NCBI RefSeq assembly: GCF_003477885.1
Contig: NZ_QUEE01000003.1
Span: 1 to 64,000, forward strand
Length of the DNA stretch: 64,000 bases
Origin: Lachnotalea sp. AF33-28
GTDB taxonomy: Bacteria; Bacillota; Clostridia; Lachnospirales; Lachnospiraceae
Direction: 5' to 3'
The notes beneath the pieces were generated by a model, which saw only the letters and a list, made by a program, of their open reading frames with translations, made no database searches and had not been told where the DNA came from. The position numbers and the translations under genes are program-made. Shown here piece by piece: positions 42,041-50,945 of the stretch; the stretch's first letter is position 1, and every line of letters starts with the position of its first letter.

Positions 42041-43429
42041 TCAGTTTTTGGAGTCCAGGAAATTCTGCATCAGCGTTATGCCGTTTTTGGCGACCTCTTC
42101 CGGAGTTCCCTGTCCATAGGCGATCTGGCTGATCATATCTCTTAATATCTGTCCGTACTCCTCTTCCGTGGTCATGCCCATCTCATTGGTGCCATGATAG
42201 CTGGCCTGAAGGATGTCGACCGTATCCTTTGCGATGCCTTCCAGCTTGCCCAGCTTAGCGCAGACGCTCTGGCCTACGGATGTTGGCGGCACGGAACGGA
42301 CTGTGGTCAGGATCTCTGCGGCCTCTTCACTGTTATAAAAATAGTCCAGGAACATTACGGCCTCCTCAATGTGTTCCGATGACTTGGATACGCACATATA
42401 CTGAGGGCAGTTCGCGTAGAAACCGTCATTTTTGGCGCTGCTCATCACCGGCATATAGCCGGCTGCAAATTCACAGTCTGGGCAGGCCGCCGTGGCGACT
42501 TCCGCTGTGGAAGAGGAAAGGAACATGCCCACATAGGTCTCGCCGGATATCCATTTGGGATCTGTCTGCAGTGAATCGCCGGAGCTGTATGCCGCGATAT
42601 CCGCCAGCGGAGGAATCACCTTGTTATCGTACAGATCTTTGATATAGGTCAGACACTGCACCAGCTCTTCCTCAGTAAATCCCAGCTCTGCGGTGGCATC
42701 CACCACCATGGTGCTGCCTGTCAGCTGCAGCAGATAGGGTCTCATGATACAGGCAGCCAGCTCGCTGTCCCCGATGTCGACCAGATACGCGGAGGAATCG
42801 TACGCCTGAAGCTGTTTGCCCAGCTCGATTAATGTATCCCAGTTCATCTCTTCCTTGCTGTCGGGGAACAGGATGCCGGCTTTATCCGCCAGAGTCTTGT
42901 TGTAGATAAAGGAGTAGCCGGAGATTCCGGTGGGCAGCCCGTACTGCTTTCCACCGATGTTGCCGTTCTGTTCCAGGAAGCTGCTCTCAAAGGTGGTCAA
43001 ATCAATCCTGTCCGCATAGTCGTTGAAATCGATGAAATAGTTGTCATTGGATTTCACATAGCCGGGCAGCCAACCGGGACCCATCTGTATGATATCCGCC
43101 GCATTGCCCGAGCTCAACTGTGTCGTCAGCTTTTCCTGATAACCGTCGGAAGAGCCGTACTCTGGCTCAATCGTGATCCAGTCGTACTTGGCCTCAAACG
43201 CCTCGATGGCCTTTAGGGTTGCCTCCGCCCTCTCATCACCGCCCCACCACATAAAGCGCAGCGTGACCGGATCATGCTTTTCATCCAATGCCGCAGAAGT
43301 CTCTCCCGCCGCCGTTCCTCCCGCCTCCGCAGCTGTGGTGGTTCCGGTTGTATCGGAGCCGCAGGCACAGAGGCCTGCCATCAGGATGACACACATCACA
43401 AGCGCCAAAACCCGTGAAATTTTTCTCAT
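42041..43429 (-). CDS. Sugar ABC transporter substrate-binding lipoprotein
   Basis: 462 residues. Lipoprotein signal MRKISRVLALVMCVILMAGLCACG with lipid-acceptor Cys after LCA, a Thr/Ala/Gly-rich linker, then family 1 extracellular solute-binding features (VTLRFMWWGGDERAEATLKAIEAFEAKYDWITIEPEYGSSDGYQEKLTTQLSSGNAADIIQMGPGW). Captures the sugar outside the membrane. First gene of the importer operon. Its promoter region overlaps the end of the GH95 gene and carries the operator shared with that gene. Confidence 0.92.
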   Translation of the reverse strand: MRKISRVLALVMCVILMAGLCACGSDTTGTTTAAEAGGTAAGETSAALDEKHDPVTLRFMWWGGDERAEATLKAIEAFEAKYDWITIEPEYGSSDGYQEKLTTQLSSGNAADIIQMGPGWLPGYVKSNDNYFIDFNDYADRIDLTTFESSFLEQNGNIGGKQYGLPTGISGYSFIYNKTLADKAGILFPDSKEEMNWDTLIELGKQLQAYDSSAYLVDIGDSELAACIMRPYLLQLTGSTMVVDATAELGFTEEELVQCLTYIKDLYDNKVIPPLADIAAYSSGDSLQTDPKWISGETYVGMFLSSSTAEVATAACPDCEFAAGYMPVMSSAKNDGFYANCPQYMCVSKSSEHIEEAVMFLDYFYNSEEAAEILTTVRSVPPTSVGQSVCAKLGKLEGIAKDTVDILQASYHGTNEMGMTTEEEYGQILRDMISQIAYGQGTPEEVAKNGITLMQNFLDSKN

Positions 43430-43482
43430 ATCAATATTCCTCCTCTTCTTAAAAGCGTTGTCCGCCGTCTTTTGATAGATAA

Positions 43483-43600
43483 ATTATAGCGAAAATTCCG
43501 TCTCCGAAACAGATATTTGAATTGCGTTTTCTCCCCTCTTTTTGCTGACTTCCCTAGACGGCAGGTATCCGATTTTGTTATTTTTCTTCTTTTTTTGCGC
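43483..43600 (-). promoter_or_regulatory. Importer-operon promoter with operator shared with GH95
   Basis: Minus-strand TATAAT at 43483-43488. Its upstream region aligns ungapped with that of the GH95 gene: GATACC lies exactly 75 bp upstream of the -10 in both, and AAAGAAGAAAAAT is common. Repeats of TGACAAAA type about 33 bp apart suit an AraC-type dimer. The distal part overlaps the last codons of GH95. The likely activator is the regulator at 46196. Confidence 0.6.
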
Positions 43601-45920
43601 CGGCCTTAAGATCCAGCATCCGCTCCTCGCCGGACGAGAGTTCCATTATCCATTCCCGGTCCTGCCAGCAGATAGAAAAGTGTCCGCCCTGTTTTGCGCG
43701 GATGCCGGCCTTTATGAGCCGTCCTTCCTTCCACTCCAGAAACAGCGCCGCTTTGCCGGGTACGCACACCCCCTCCAGCTTTCCCTCCGGCCAGGTGTCC
43801 GGCAAAGCCGGCAGCAGCCGGATCCGGTTCTCATCCGCCTGTACCAGCATATGAATGATATCCGCAGCTGCGCCCAGATTTCCGTCGATCTGGAATATGG
43901 TGCCTGTGGGATTTAAGGGATGCGTGTCCATCAGATTGCAGTTGGTGGAATTGTTCAGCATCTTTACCAGATGCTCATGGGCTTCGTTACCCATATGAAG
44001 GGCGGAAAAAAATCCAATCACCCATGCGCAGCTCCAGCCCGTATGGCCGCCGCCCCACAGAAGCCGTCTGTTCAGCGTACGCTTAGCGGCCTCTGCCAGC
44101 TCCGGCGTACCGTCCACAGTGATCTCATGCCCCGGATACAGCGCATAGAGCTGGGAGATGTGCCGGTGGCCCGGCTCAATCTCATCATAGTCCTCCCTCC
44201 ACTCCATGATCTGTCCGTGTTTTCCGATCCTTAGAGGAGGAAGCTTTTCCGGAATCTTCTCAGCCGCCTCCACAACCTCATCCCGGATACCCAGGATTTC
44301 TGAGGCCTTCAGATAGTCACCGATCAGCTCTCTAAGCAGTTCATTGTCCATAGCAGGGCCGGCCGTCACCCTGCCCTGCGTGCCATCGGCCATGATATAT
44401 GTATTCTCCGGAGAACAGGAGGGACAGGTTAAAAGCATTCCAGCCTCTTCCACAAGAAAATCCTCATAAAACAACACTGCCTCCCGCAGGATGCCATACA
44501 TGGAAGAGAGCCACTCCTTATCCTGGCAATACAGATAATGATTCCAGATATGCAGGCACAGCCATGCGCCGCCCATCACCCAGTAGGTGGCCGGAATCCA
44601 GAAGTCCTGCGGGGCACAGTCCCCCCATAAATCGGTGTTGTGGTGGGCCGCAAATCCCCTGCAGCCATACATCCTCATGGCAACCTCATGCCCGCTTTTC
44701 TGCATCCTTTTCAGCAGATCAAACAGAGGCATATGGCATTCCGGCAGATTGCAGCATTCGGCGGGCCAGTAGTTCATCTCCGTATTGATATTGATCGTGA
44801 ACTTGGAATCCCATTTCGGGTTCATCTTATCGTTCCATATGCCCTGGAGATTGGCAGGCAGCGTTCCCGGCCTGCTGGAAGAGATCAGCAGATAGCGCCC
44901 GAAATTAAAATAGGTGACCAAGAGCCCGTTGTCCCTGCCGCGCTCTTTCAGCAGTTTAAGTCTCTCTCCGGTGGATTCCCCTGCATGCATGTCCTCGCCC
45001 AGGCTTAAAAAGACCCGGTTATACAGCTCCCGATAATCCTTCAGATGGTTCCTTCGGATGTTTTCAAAACCGGCCTTTGCGGCATTTTCAAGCTGCAGCA
45101 GCGCCGTTTTCTCGTAATCCTCCCCACAGTAATAGCTGGTCCCGGCGCCGATCAAGACCGTCGCAGCATCCGCTCCGTCCACCACTATATGCTCTCCAAT
45201 CACCGAAACCCTGCCGCCTTCCGCCTGCACGCTGACCGCGCCGCAGAAGCGCACTCCGTCAAGACCTCCTGATCCCTTCAGCATCACACAGGATTCGCCC
45301 GCCTTCCCCGACCAGTCCAGAAAGCGGTCGCGCTCCAGCAAGCAGGAAAAAAACAGCGCGCCCTCACGGTCAGCGGTAAGATGAACTGCGATAACCTGAT
45401 CCGGATAAGAGGCCAGCGTCTCCCTCCGGTAGGTGATTCCGCATTGCGTATAAGTCAGACTGTGCACGCCTTCCGCCAGGGAAAGCCAGCGCCGGTAGGA
45501 TGTTACTGCCGTCTCCGCCCCCTTGTCTTCACAGGCCTTTTCCTGAACGCGGTACCGGTCAGGTCGGTATCGGTCGGCAGACAGCACCCCCGGAGTCCTC
45601 ATATCAAGATGAAGCCTTCCCAGCGGCTGATAGGGTCTCATACTTTGAGGAGTGCCGGAAAAAGCATATTTCAGCAGTTCCTCCGCCTCCGGAATGCGCT
45701 GATCCAGGATCAGCCGGCGCACCTTCTCAAGATTGGGCAGCGCGTCCGGATTGATTCGATCCATGGGGCCGCCATACCAGATGCTGTCCTCATTTAACTG
45801 CATGATCTCATGCTCCGGATCTCCGTAGATCATCGCTCCGATCCTTCCGTTGCCTACGGGCAGAGCTTCATCCCATCCCCCTGCGGGTGTACAATACCAC
45901 AGCTCTTCATTCGTTCCCAT
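43578..45920 (-). CDS. GH95 alpha-L-fucosidase
   Basis: 780 residues. N-terminal WYCTPAGGWDEALPVGNGRIGAMIYGDPEHEIMQLNEDSIWYGGP is the GH95 signature. The catalytic barrel holds KFTININTEMNYWPAECCNL (about 373), SCSPENTY (Glu about 503) and IDGNLGAAADIIHM (about 680), matching the Asn/Glu/Asp set of inverting 1,2-alpha-L-fucosidases (some members act on galactose). No signal peptide: cytoplasmic action on imported oligosaccharides. It has its own promoter sharing an operator with the importer. Confidence 0.9.
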   Translation of the reverse strand: MGTNEELWYCTPAGGWDEALPVGNGRIGAMIYGDPEHEIMQLNEDSIWYGGPMDRINPDALPNLEKVRRLILDQRIPEAEELLKYAFSGTPQSMRPYQPLGRLHLDMRTPGVLSADRYRPDRYRVQEKACEDKGAETAVTSYRRWLSLAEGVHSLTYTQCGITYRRETLASYPDQVIAVHLTADREGALFFSCLLERDRFLDWSGKAGESCVMLKGSGGLDGVRFCGAVSVQAEGGRVSVIGEHIVVDGADAATVLIGAGTSYYCGEDYEKTALLQLENAAKAGFENIRRNHLKDYRELYNRVFLSLGEDMHAGESTGERLKLLKERGRDNGLLVTYFNFGRYLLISSSRPGTLPANLQGIWNDKMNPKWDSKFTININTEMNYWPAECCNLPECHMPLFDLLKRMQKSGHEVAMRMYGCRGFAAHHNTDLWGDCAPQDFWIPATYWVMGGAWLCLHIWNHYLYCQDKEWLSSMYGILREAVLFYEDFLVEEAGMLLTCPSCSPENTYIMADGTQGRVTAGPAMDNELLRELIGDYLKASEILGIRDEVVEAAEKIPEKLPPLRIGKHGQIMEWREDYDEIEPGHRHISQLYALYPGHEITVDGTPELAEAAKRTLNRRLLWGGGHTGWSCAWVIGFFSALHMGNEAHEHLVKMLNNSTNCNLMDTHPLNPTGTIFQIDGNLGAAADIIHMLVQADENRIRLLPALPDTWPEGKLEGVCVPGKAALFLEWKEGRLIKAGIRAKQGGHFSICWQDREWIMELSSGEERMLDLKAGAKKEEK

Positions 45921-45970
45921 ATTCCGCTCTCCTGTCCTTTCCCGGTTTTGTTCCGGTTTCTTCTGATTTC

Positions 45971-46090
45971 ATTCTACCGGAAATTATTCTTTTCCAAAAG
46001 GCATTTGTGTTACGGTTTCTATACCATTTTTGTCAGTTTGCGCAAACGGAGGGTATCAGGTTTTGTCATTTTTCTTCTTTATTTGTGTTC
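45971..46090 (-). promoter_or_regulatory. GH95 promoter with shared operator
   Basis: TAGAAT (45971-45976, minus strand) with GATACC (46052-46057) 75 bp upstream, as in the importer promoter. Direct repeats ATGACAAAACCTGATA and CTGACAAAAATGGTATA lie 33 bp apart (three turns). The divergent response regulator gene starts at 46196, so the shared intergenic region also holds its promoter. Confidence 0.6.
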
Positions 46091-46195
46091 TTTGCCTTCA
46101 AACGGTTTCCGGGCGCTTTGTGCGCTTTTATTTTCGGAATAAAAATGATATGATTTTATCAGCATCTCTACGATTCAGAAAACGGGGGAATTCAT

Positions 46196-46969
46196 ATGTA
46201 CAGGCTTCTTATTATTGATGATGAGGAAAAAATCCGTGAAGGAATCGCCAACCTGTTCCCTTGGAACAACATCGGTTTCGAAATAGCCGGGGAGTATTCC
46301 AACGGAGAGGATGCGCTGGAATACATAGCTGCCCATCCTGTGGATGTGGTCTTCACCGATATCTGCATGCCGGTCATGGATGGGATCTGCCTGTCCTCCA
46401 TTCTGATGGAGAAAAACATCAAAGTGGTTTATTTCAGCAGCTATCAGAATTTCGAATACGCCCAGAGCGCCCTGCGCAATCAGGTGGTGGACTATCTGGT
46501 CAAGCCAATCAAATATGACGAGCTGGTCTCCTGCTTCGAGAGGGTCAAGAAAATGCTGGACGGGGAGCGCCGTTTCTCTTCTGTTTCCGAACAGCCGGCG
46601 CCGGACAATGCGGCGGATGAAACCTACTATCAGGCCATCATTCGGACCGTCACCGACTATCTGAAGGAAAACTACAGGGAGGCGGCATTGGAGGAGGCGG
46701 CCGCGCTGGTATCCCTAAGCCCTTCGTATCTTTCCCGGCTTTTTACGGAGAAAACCGGCCGGCATTTCACGGATCATCTGCTGCAGATCCGCATGGAGAA
46801 GGCTCTCGCGATGATGAAGGATATCTCCTACCGGCAGTATGAGATAGCGTACCGGATCGGATATGACAATCCCAAGAATTTTTCCCGGGCCTTCAAGGCT
46901 TATTACGGCGTGACGCCGCAGGAATACCGCAATAACCCGGGCATATTGAACGGCCGTAAGAAGGAGTAA
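46196..46969 (+). CDS. AraC-type response regulator (YesN-like)
   Basis: 257 residues. Receiver domain with IIDDEE, phospho-acceptor Asp55 (VVFTDICMPVMDG) and Lys in VDYLVKPIKYDEL. C-terminal AraC double helix-turn-helix (LEEAAALVSLSPSYLSRLFTEKTGRHFTDHLLQIRMEKALAMMKDISYRQYEIAYRIGYDNPKNFSRAFKAYYGVTPQEYR). It lacks the long middle domain of typical YesN proteins, so it is compact. Six bp upstream of its kinase gene. Likely activates the importer and GH95 promoters. Confidence 0.92.
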   Translation: MYRLLIIDDEEKIREGIANLFPWNNIGFEIAGEYSNGEDALEYIAAHPVDVVFTDICMPVMDGICLSSILMEKNIKVVYFSSYQNFEYAQSALRNQVVDYLVKPIKYDELVSCFERVKKMLDGERRFSSVSEQPAPDNAADETYYQAIIRTVTDYLKENYREAALEEAAALVSLSPSYLSRLFTEKTGRHFTDHLLQIRMEKALAMMKDISYRQYEIAYRIGYDNPKNFSRAFKAYYGVTPQEYRNNPGILNGRKKE

Positions 46970-46975
46970 GTCCGT

Positions 46976-48745
46976 ATGATGATGAAAAAATTCTTTCTCA
47001 AACGTTTGAAATACTATTTTCTGCTGATGCTGATCCCCACTGTCATTCTGTTCTGTATCTCCATGGGGATCACGATCCGTCAGGGCAATCAGGCGCTCTG
47101 TGCCACCGCTGACAACAACCTTTCCAGCGTACAGGAAAATATCAATCTTGTCATCAACAACGCTCTGTATCAACACGACCTCATGACCAACAACCCCCAG
47201 CTGAATCTGGCGCTGCAGAAGGTCCTTCTTTTCTCTGCCATGGATTATTCCGATTATATCTTTTTAAACAGCATGAAGGCGATATTGGCCAGCATCGCCA
47301 ACTCCCATCCCTATATTTCCTCCATTTATCTCTATCTGGACCATTATACGGATTTTTTCTCTTCCAGCAAGGGGGTCTGCTATCTGGAGGATTACTATGA
47401 CACATCCTGGTACAGCACCTATAAGAATCTGTCTGACGATGAGAATATGTGGATCGAGGCCAGGCAGCTGATCGAATCTTCTTACTCGCCTCCAAGGGAT
47501 ATCATTACAGTCTATCAGCGCATGACTTATTACAAGGGCGTAATTGTGGTCAATATTGACGCGGCAGAATTCAAACAGATCCTGGCATCCATGATCACGC
47601 AGCAGGATGAGAATTTTTACCTGCTCAACTGCAATCAGGAAGTTCTGGTCAGCCATCAGGGAGAGGGCGACCTGTCCATCGACTTTTCCTCGGTCTTTCA
47701 GGCCTATTCCGGTCCGGACGGACTGCCCAATCATCAGTGGATGAACACCGAAAACGGCGTATGTATGATCACGGTGCGCCACTTTGACGATTTTAACATC
47801 TATCTGATCTCCGCCATCGGCATCGGCGCAATGCTGGACAAGCTGCTGGAGCTGTCCTATCTGCTGATCCTAGTGCTTTTTTTCAACTGCCTTCTGATCT
47901 TCTTTCTGGCCTATGAGACCACCAAGAGGAGCTTTGTTCAGATAAACTATGTCATCGAGTCCCTGCAGAACGCGGAAAACGGCATCTACCCCGGTCCTCA
48001 CGAGGTCCCTTTTAACGATGAATTCGGGGTCATCATGAACAACGTGATCTCGCTGTTTTTAAATACCACATTTTTAAACAGCCAGCTGCAGGAACAGAAA
48101 TATAAAAAAGAAGCCGCAGAGCTGGCTGCGCTGCAGCTGCAGATCAATCCTCATTTTCTATTCAACACGCTGCAGACGCTGAATATGGAATCACTGAAGC
48201 TCTCCTGCGGATCACCCACCTCTGTGAACCGCATCATCGAACAGCTTTCAGACATCCTAAAATATTCTCTGGCCGATTCAAAAAAGATGGTGAATCTGGA
48301 GGATGAGATCGCCTATCTGAAAAAATATATCTCCATCCAGAATTACCGGTTCGGCGAACTGTTTGTCATATACTATGAGATCGAACCCGGATTGGAGCAG
48401 ATGCAGGTGATGCGCCTGATCCTACAGCCCATGATTGAAAACAGCATCGATCACGGTATACGGCCGCTTCGGAGGCTTGGCTTCATCAAATTGAAAATAT
48501 ACAGCAAGGACGGACAGATCTGCTTTGTGGTCATCGATACCGGCGTGGGCATGTCCAGGGAAGAGGTGCGCACCCTTTATGAACGGATCTTTGACAGCAA
48601 CAGCAGAAACATCGGTCTGACCAATGTCAACCGACGGCTGATCCTGCGTTATGGGGAGAAAAGCGCGCTGCATATCCAGAGCCATCGGGGGATGGGAACC
48701 TGCATATCCTTTTCAATCCCAATGGACGGGGTGGCGACGCAATAA
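46976..48745 (+). CDS. YesM-type sensor histidine kinase
   Basis: 589 residues. TM helix at about 12-35, an extracellular Cache-like sensor (about 36-285; YISSIYLYLDHYTDFFSSSKGVCYLEDYYD), second TM near 290-312, HAMP, then His_kinase domain with LQINPHFLFNTLQTLNME (phospho-His) and HATPase with MRLILQPMIENSIDHGI and VVIDTGVGMS. Senses a sugar or cell-surface signal for the AraC-type regulator upstream. Probably co-transcribed with it. Confidence 0.92.
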   Translation: MMMKKFFLKRLKYYFLLMLIPTVILFCISMGITIRQGNQALCATADNNLSSVQENINLVINNALYQHDLMTNNPQLNLALQKVLLFSAMDYSDYIFLNSMKAILASIANSHPYISSIYLYLDHYTDFFSSSKGVCYLEDYYDTSWYSTYKNLSDDENMWIEARQLIESSYSPPRDIITVYQRMTYYKGVIVVNIDAAEFKQILASMITQQDENFYLLNCNQEVLVSHQGEGDLSIDFSSVFQAYSGPDGLPNHQWMNTENGVCMITVRHFDDFNIYLISAIGIGAMLDKLLELSYLLILVLFFNCLLIFFLAYETTKRSFVQINYVIESLQNAENGIYPGPHEVPFNDEFGVIMNNVISLFLNTTFLNSQLQEQKYKKEAAELAALQLQINPHFLFNTLQTLNMESLKLSCGSPTSVNRIIEQLSDILKYSLADSKKMVNLEDEIAYLKKYISIQNYRFGELFVIYYEIEPGLEQMQVMRLILQPMIENSIDHGIRPLRRLGFIKLKIYSKDGQICFVVIDTGVGMSREEVRTLYERIFDSNSRNIGLTNVNRRLILRYGEKSALHIQSHRGMGTCISFSIPMDGVATQ

Positions 48746-48830
48746 AACTGTTACAGAATTTGCATTATTATGCCGCAAAGTGTCACAAAAGGTGTCGGGG
48801 CGTGTCTAATAAATCAGGAGGGACAAAATT

Positions 48831-49682
48831 ATGGATTATAAAATAACTGAAGACCTGTCAATTCTCATTGACCAGGCAACCGCAGGGGATGAAAAAGCAC
48901 TTGAAACACTCCTTAGCAGTGTACAGGATCTGGTGTTTAACCTTTCTCTGCGGATGTTGGGTACATTTCCCGATGCGGAGGATGCATCCCAGGAGATATT
49001 ACTGAAGGTCATAACACACTTATCGGCTTTTAAAAAGGAAAGCGCTTTTTCTACATGGGTGTTTCGCATCGCGGTAAACCATCTGAAAAATTACAGGAGA
49101 AGCATGTTTGCTCATCAACCGTTAAGTTTTGAGTACTACGGATATGATATCGAGAACGGAAAAGCACAGGATATACCGGATCTGACTCAGGATGTTGAAA
49201 AGGCCGTTCTGGCGGAAGAGCTGAAGATGTCCTGCACCAATGTCATGCTGCAGTGCCTGGATGCAAAAAGCCGCTGTATCTTCATCCTGGGAACGATGTT
49301 TAAAGCAGACAGCCGTATAGCCGGTGACATTCTGGGCATCTCAGCAGAAACTTACCGCAAGCGCCTTTCAAGGGTACGAAAAAAAATGGCTGACTTTCTG
49401 GAAAACTACTGCGGCGAATACGGAAGCGGTAAATGCCGGTGTGAGCGCAGAATCAATTATGCCATACAGACCCGGCGCCTTAATCCGGAAAGGCTCGATT
49501 ACTCATCGTCATCGGAAATCCCGTCACAAGCCCTTTTTGATGTCAAACAGGCTATGGAGGAGATTGACGGTCTCTCCGGCAGTTTTCAGTTCTGCAAAGC
49601 TTACCGGTCTCCAAAGACTGCCCGGGAATTTTTAAAAGATTTTCTCAAATCTACACAAATTCATATTATACAGGAGAACTGA
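48831..49682 (+). CDS. ECF-like RNA polymerase sigma factor with Cys-containing C-terminal extension
   Basis: 283 residues. Region 2: LVFNLSLRMLGTFPDAEDASQEILLKVITHLSAFKKESAFSTWVFRIAVNHLKNYRR. Region 4: CIFILGTMFKADSRIAGDILGISAETYRKRLSRVRKKM. After it come about 90 residues including YCGEYGSGKCRCERRINY, a potential Cys metal site, and helical segments seen in larger ECF groups. Target genes are unknown and no anti-sigma gene is adjacent. RBS CAGGAGGGAC. Overlaps the next gene by 1 bp (TGATG). Three GTGTC motifs (48780-48806) precede the gene. Confidence 0.85.
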   Translation: MDYKITEDLSILIDQATAGDEKALETLLSSVQDLVFNLSLRMLGTFPDAEDASQEILLKVITHLSAFKKESAFSTWVFRIAVNHLKNYRRSMFAHQPLSFEYYGYDIENGKAQDIPDLTQDVEKAVLAEELKMSCTNVMLQCLDAKSRCIFILGTMFKADSRIAGDILGISAETYRKRLSRVRKKMADFLENYCGEYGSGKCRCERRINYAIQTRRLNPERLDYSSSSEIPSQALFDVKQAMEEIDGLSGSFQFCKAYRSPKTAREFLKDFLKSTQIHIIQEN

Positions 49683-50368
49683 TGGATACTAAACTCATAC
49701 TGCAATATCTCACCGAATTAAAAAACAATAACAGCCGGGAGTTCTATCATGCGCATAAAGAGGAATTTAAATATGCCAACGAAGAATTTAAGAAACTGTT
49801 AAAGGAACTGATTCTGCAAATCGGAAGGACAGACAGCAGCGTACTTCACAACGATCCGAAGGATCTCACCTTTAAGCTGATGAGAGACACCCGTTTCAGC
49901 CATGACAAATCCCCTTACAATCCCTCATTCCGCGCCCATATAGGTCCGTGCGGCAAGCTCCCCATACCGGCAGGCTATTACATTATGCTCGCGCCGGACG
50001 GCCGATCCTTCCTGGGCGGTGGTTTGTTTGCCGACATGTTTAAAGACGCCACGGCGATGGTCCGATCCCATATTGCCGCCAATACCGGTGAATGGAAACG
50101 CATCCTTTCCGATCCGCAATTTCAAAAGTATTTTACCGTCCGGGGCACGGCGTTAAAAAAAGTGCCTGAGGGCTTTGATCCAAAAAGCCCTCAGGCGGAG
50201 TATCTGAAATATAAAAGCTGGTATCTGGAATATCCGGTAAGCGATCAGATGGTGTGTGATTCCGGTCAGTTCATAAAACTTGCCGAAGCGGTGTTTCAGG
50301 CCATGCAGCCTTTCAACGCCTTTATAAACAGGGCGCTGGCAGGTTTTGTCATGCCTCAAAGAGGATAG
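49682..50368 (+). CDS. DUF2461 family protein
   Basis: 228 residues: LQYLTELKNNNSREFYHAHKEEFKYANEEFKKLLKELILQI, FKLMRDTRFSHDKSPYNPSFRAHIGPCGKLPIPAGYYIMLAPDGRSFLGGGLF, and a closing LKYKSWYLEYPV. This is the DUF2461 (TIGR02453) signature, a soluble family of unknown function with conserved RDxRFxxDKxPYK-like motif. Translationally coupled to the sigma factor gene (start overlaps its stop), so probably part of its response. Convergent with the DUF1893 gene. Confidence 0.85.
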   Translation: MDTKLILQYLTELKNNNSREFYHAHKEEFKYANEEFKKLLKELILQIGRTDSSVLHNDPKDLTFKLMRDTRFSHDKSPYNPSFRAHIGPCGKLPIPAGYYIMLAPDGRSFLGGGLFADMFKDATAMVRSHIAANTGEWKRILSDPQFQKYFTVRGTALKKVPEGFDPKSPQAEYLKYKSWYLEYPVSDQMVCDSGQFIKLAEAVFQAMQPFNAFINRALAGFVMPQRG

Positions 50369-50375
50369 GGACTGG

Positions 50376-50807
50376 TTACGAACGCTCCCCGGCCAGCTCT
50401 CTAAGCCTGATACAGACAGCCTGATATGCCTCCTGCGGATCTTCGATGCCGGCTACCGCCTGCTCCATCGGGCACGGCCCTGTTCCCGCACGGTTGATGA
50501 TTCCGCCGGCCGTGCTGTCACAGCAGGCTTCTATACCGTGAGCCTCTAAAACCCGGACCGCGCCCTCGCTCATCACGCGGGCATATACCTCCCGGACACC
50601 CATGAGGACATACAGGAAGGCTGCCGCCTTTCCCACCACTTTATCCGCCGCCGAAAAACCCTTCAGCTCTGTCTTTTTCTCCAGCCATTCTTTGAGGGGA
50701 AGAACGCCCCGCTTCGTGCTGGTGTGGGTGATTCCGTCTTTATATAATACACATGTATAGCCGCCGTTTTCCATGAGGCGCTTGGCCTCCGCCAGATTTG
50801 GATTCAT
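50376..50807 (-). CDS. DUF1893 domain protein
   Basis: 143 residues: AKRLMENGGYTCVLYKDGITHTSTKRGVLPLKEWLEKKTELKGFSAADKVVGKAAAFLYVLMGVREVYARVMSEGAVRVLEAHGIEACCDSTAGGIINRAGTGPCPMEQAV. The AADKVVGKAAAFLYV and RAGTGPCPME segments are characteristic of DUF1893, whose fold is related to nucleoside deaminases but whose function is not established. Conserved Cys residues could be catalytic. Monocistronic. Confidence 0.8.
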   Translation of the reverse strand: MNPNLAEAKRLMENGGYTCVLYKDGITHTSTKRGVLPLKEWLEKKTELKGFSAADKVVGKAAAFLYVLMGVREVYARVMSEGAVRVLEAHGIEACCDSTAGGIINRAGTGPCPMEQAVAGIEDPQEAYQAVCIRLRELAGERS

Positions 50808-50945
50808 CTTTCTGCCCGCCTTTTTTTGTGGGTTATCTTATCATTTTTTCTCTGAATTGGCAAGTGCCTTATTCTCCGCTCCGAACCTGCTCTCCGCGTT
50901 GATATAGCATGCGCCGCCATCTCATCAAAAGCCCCTTTTATAACA

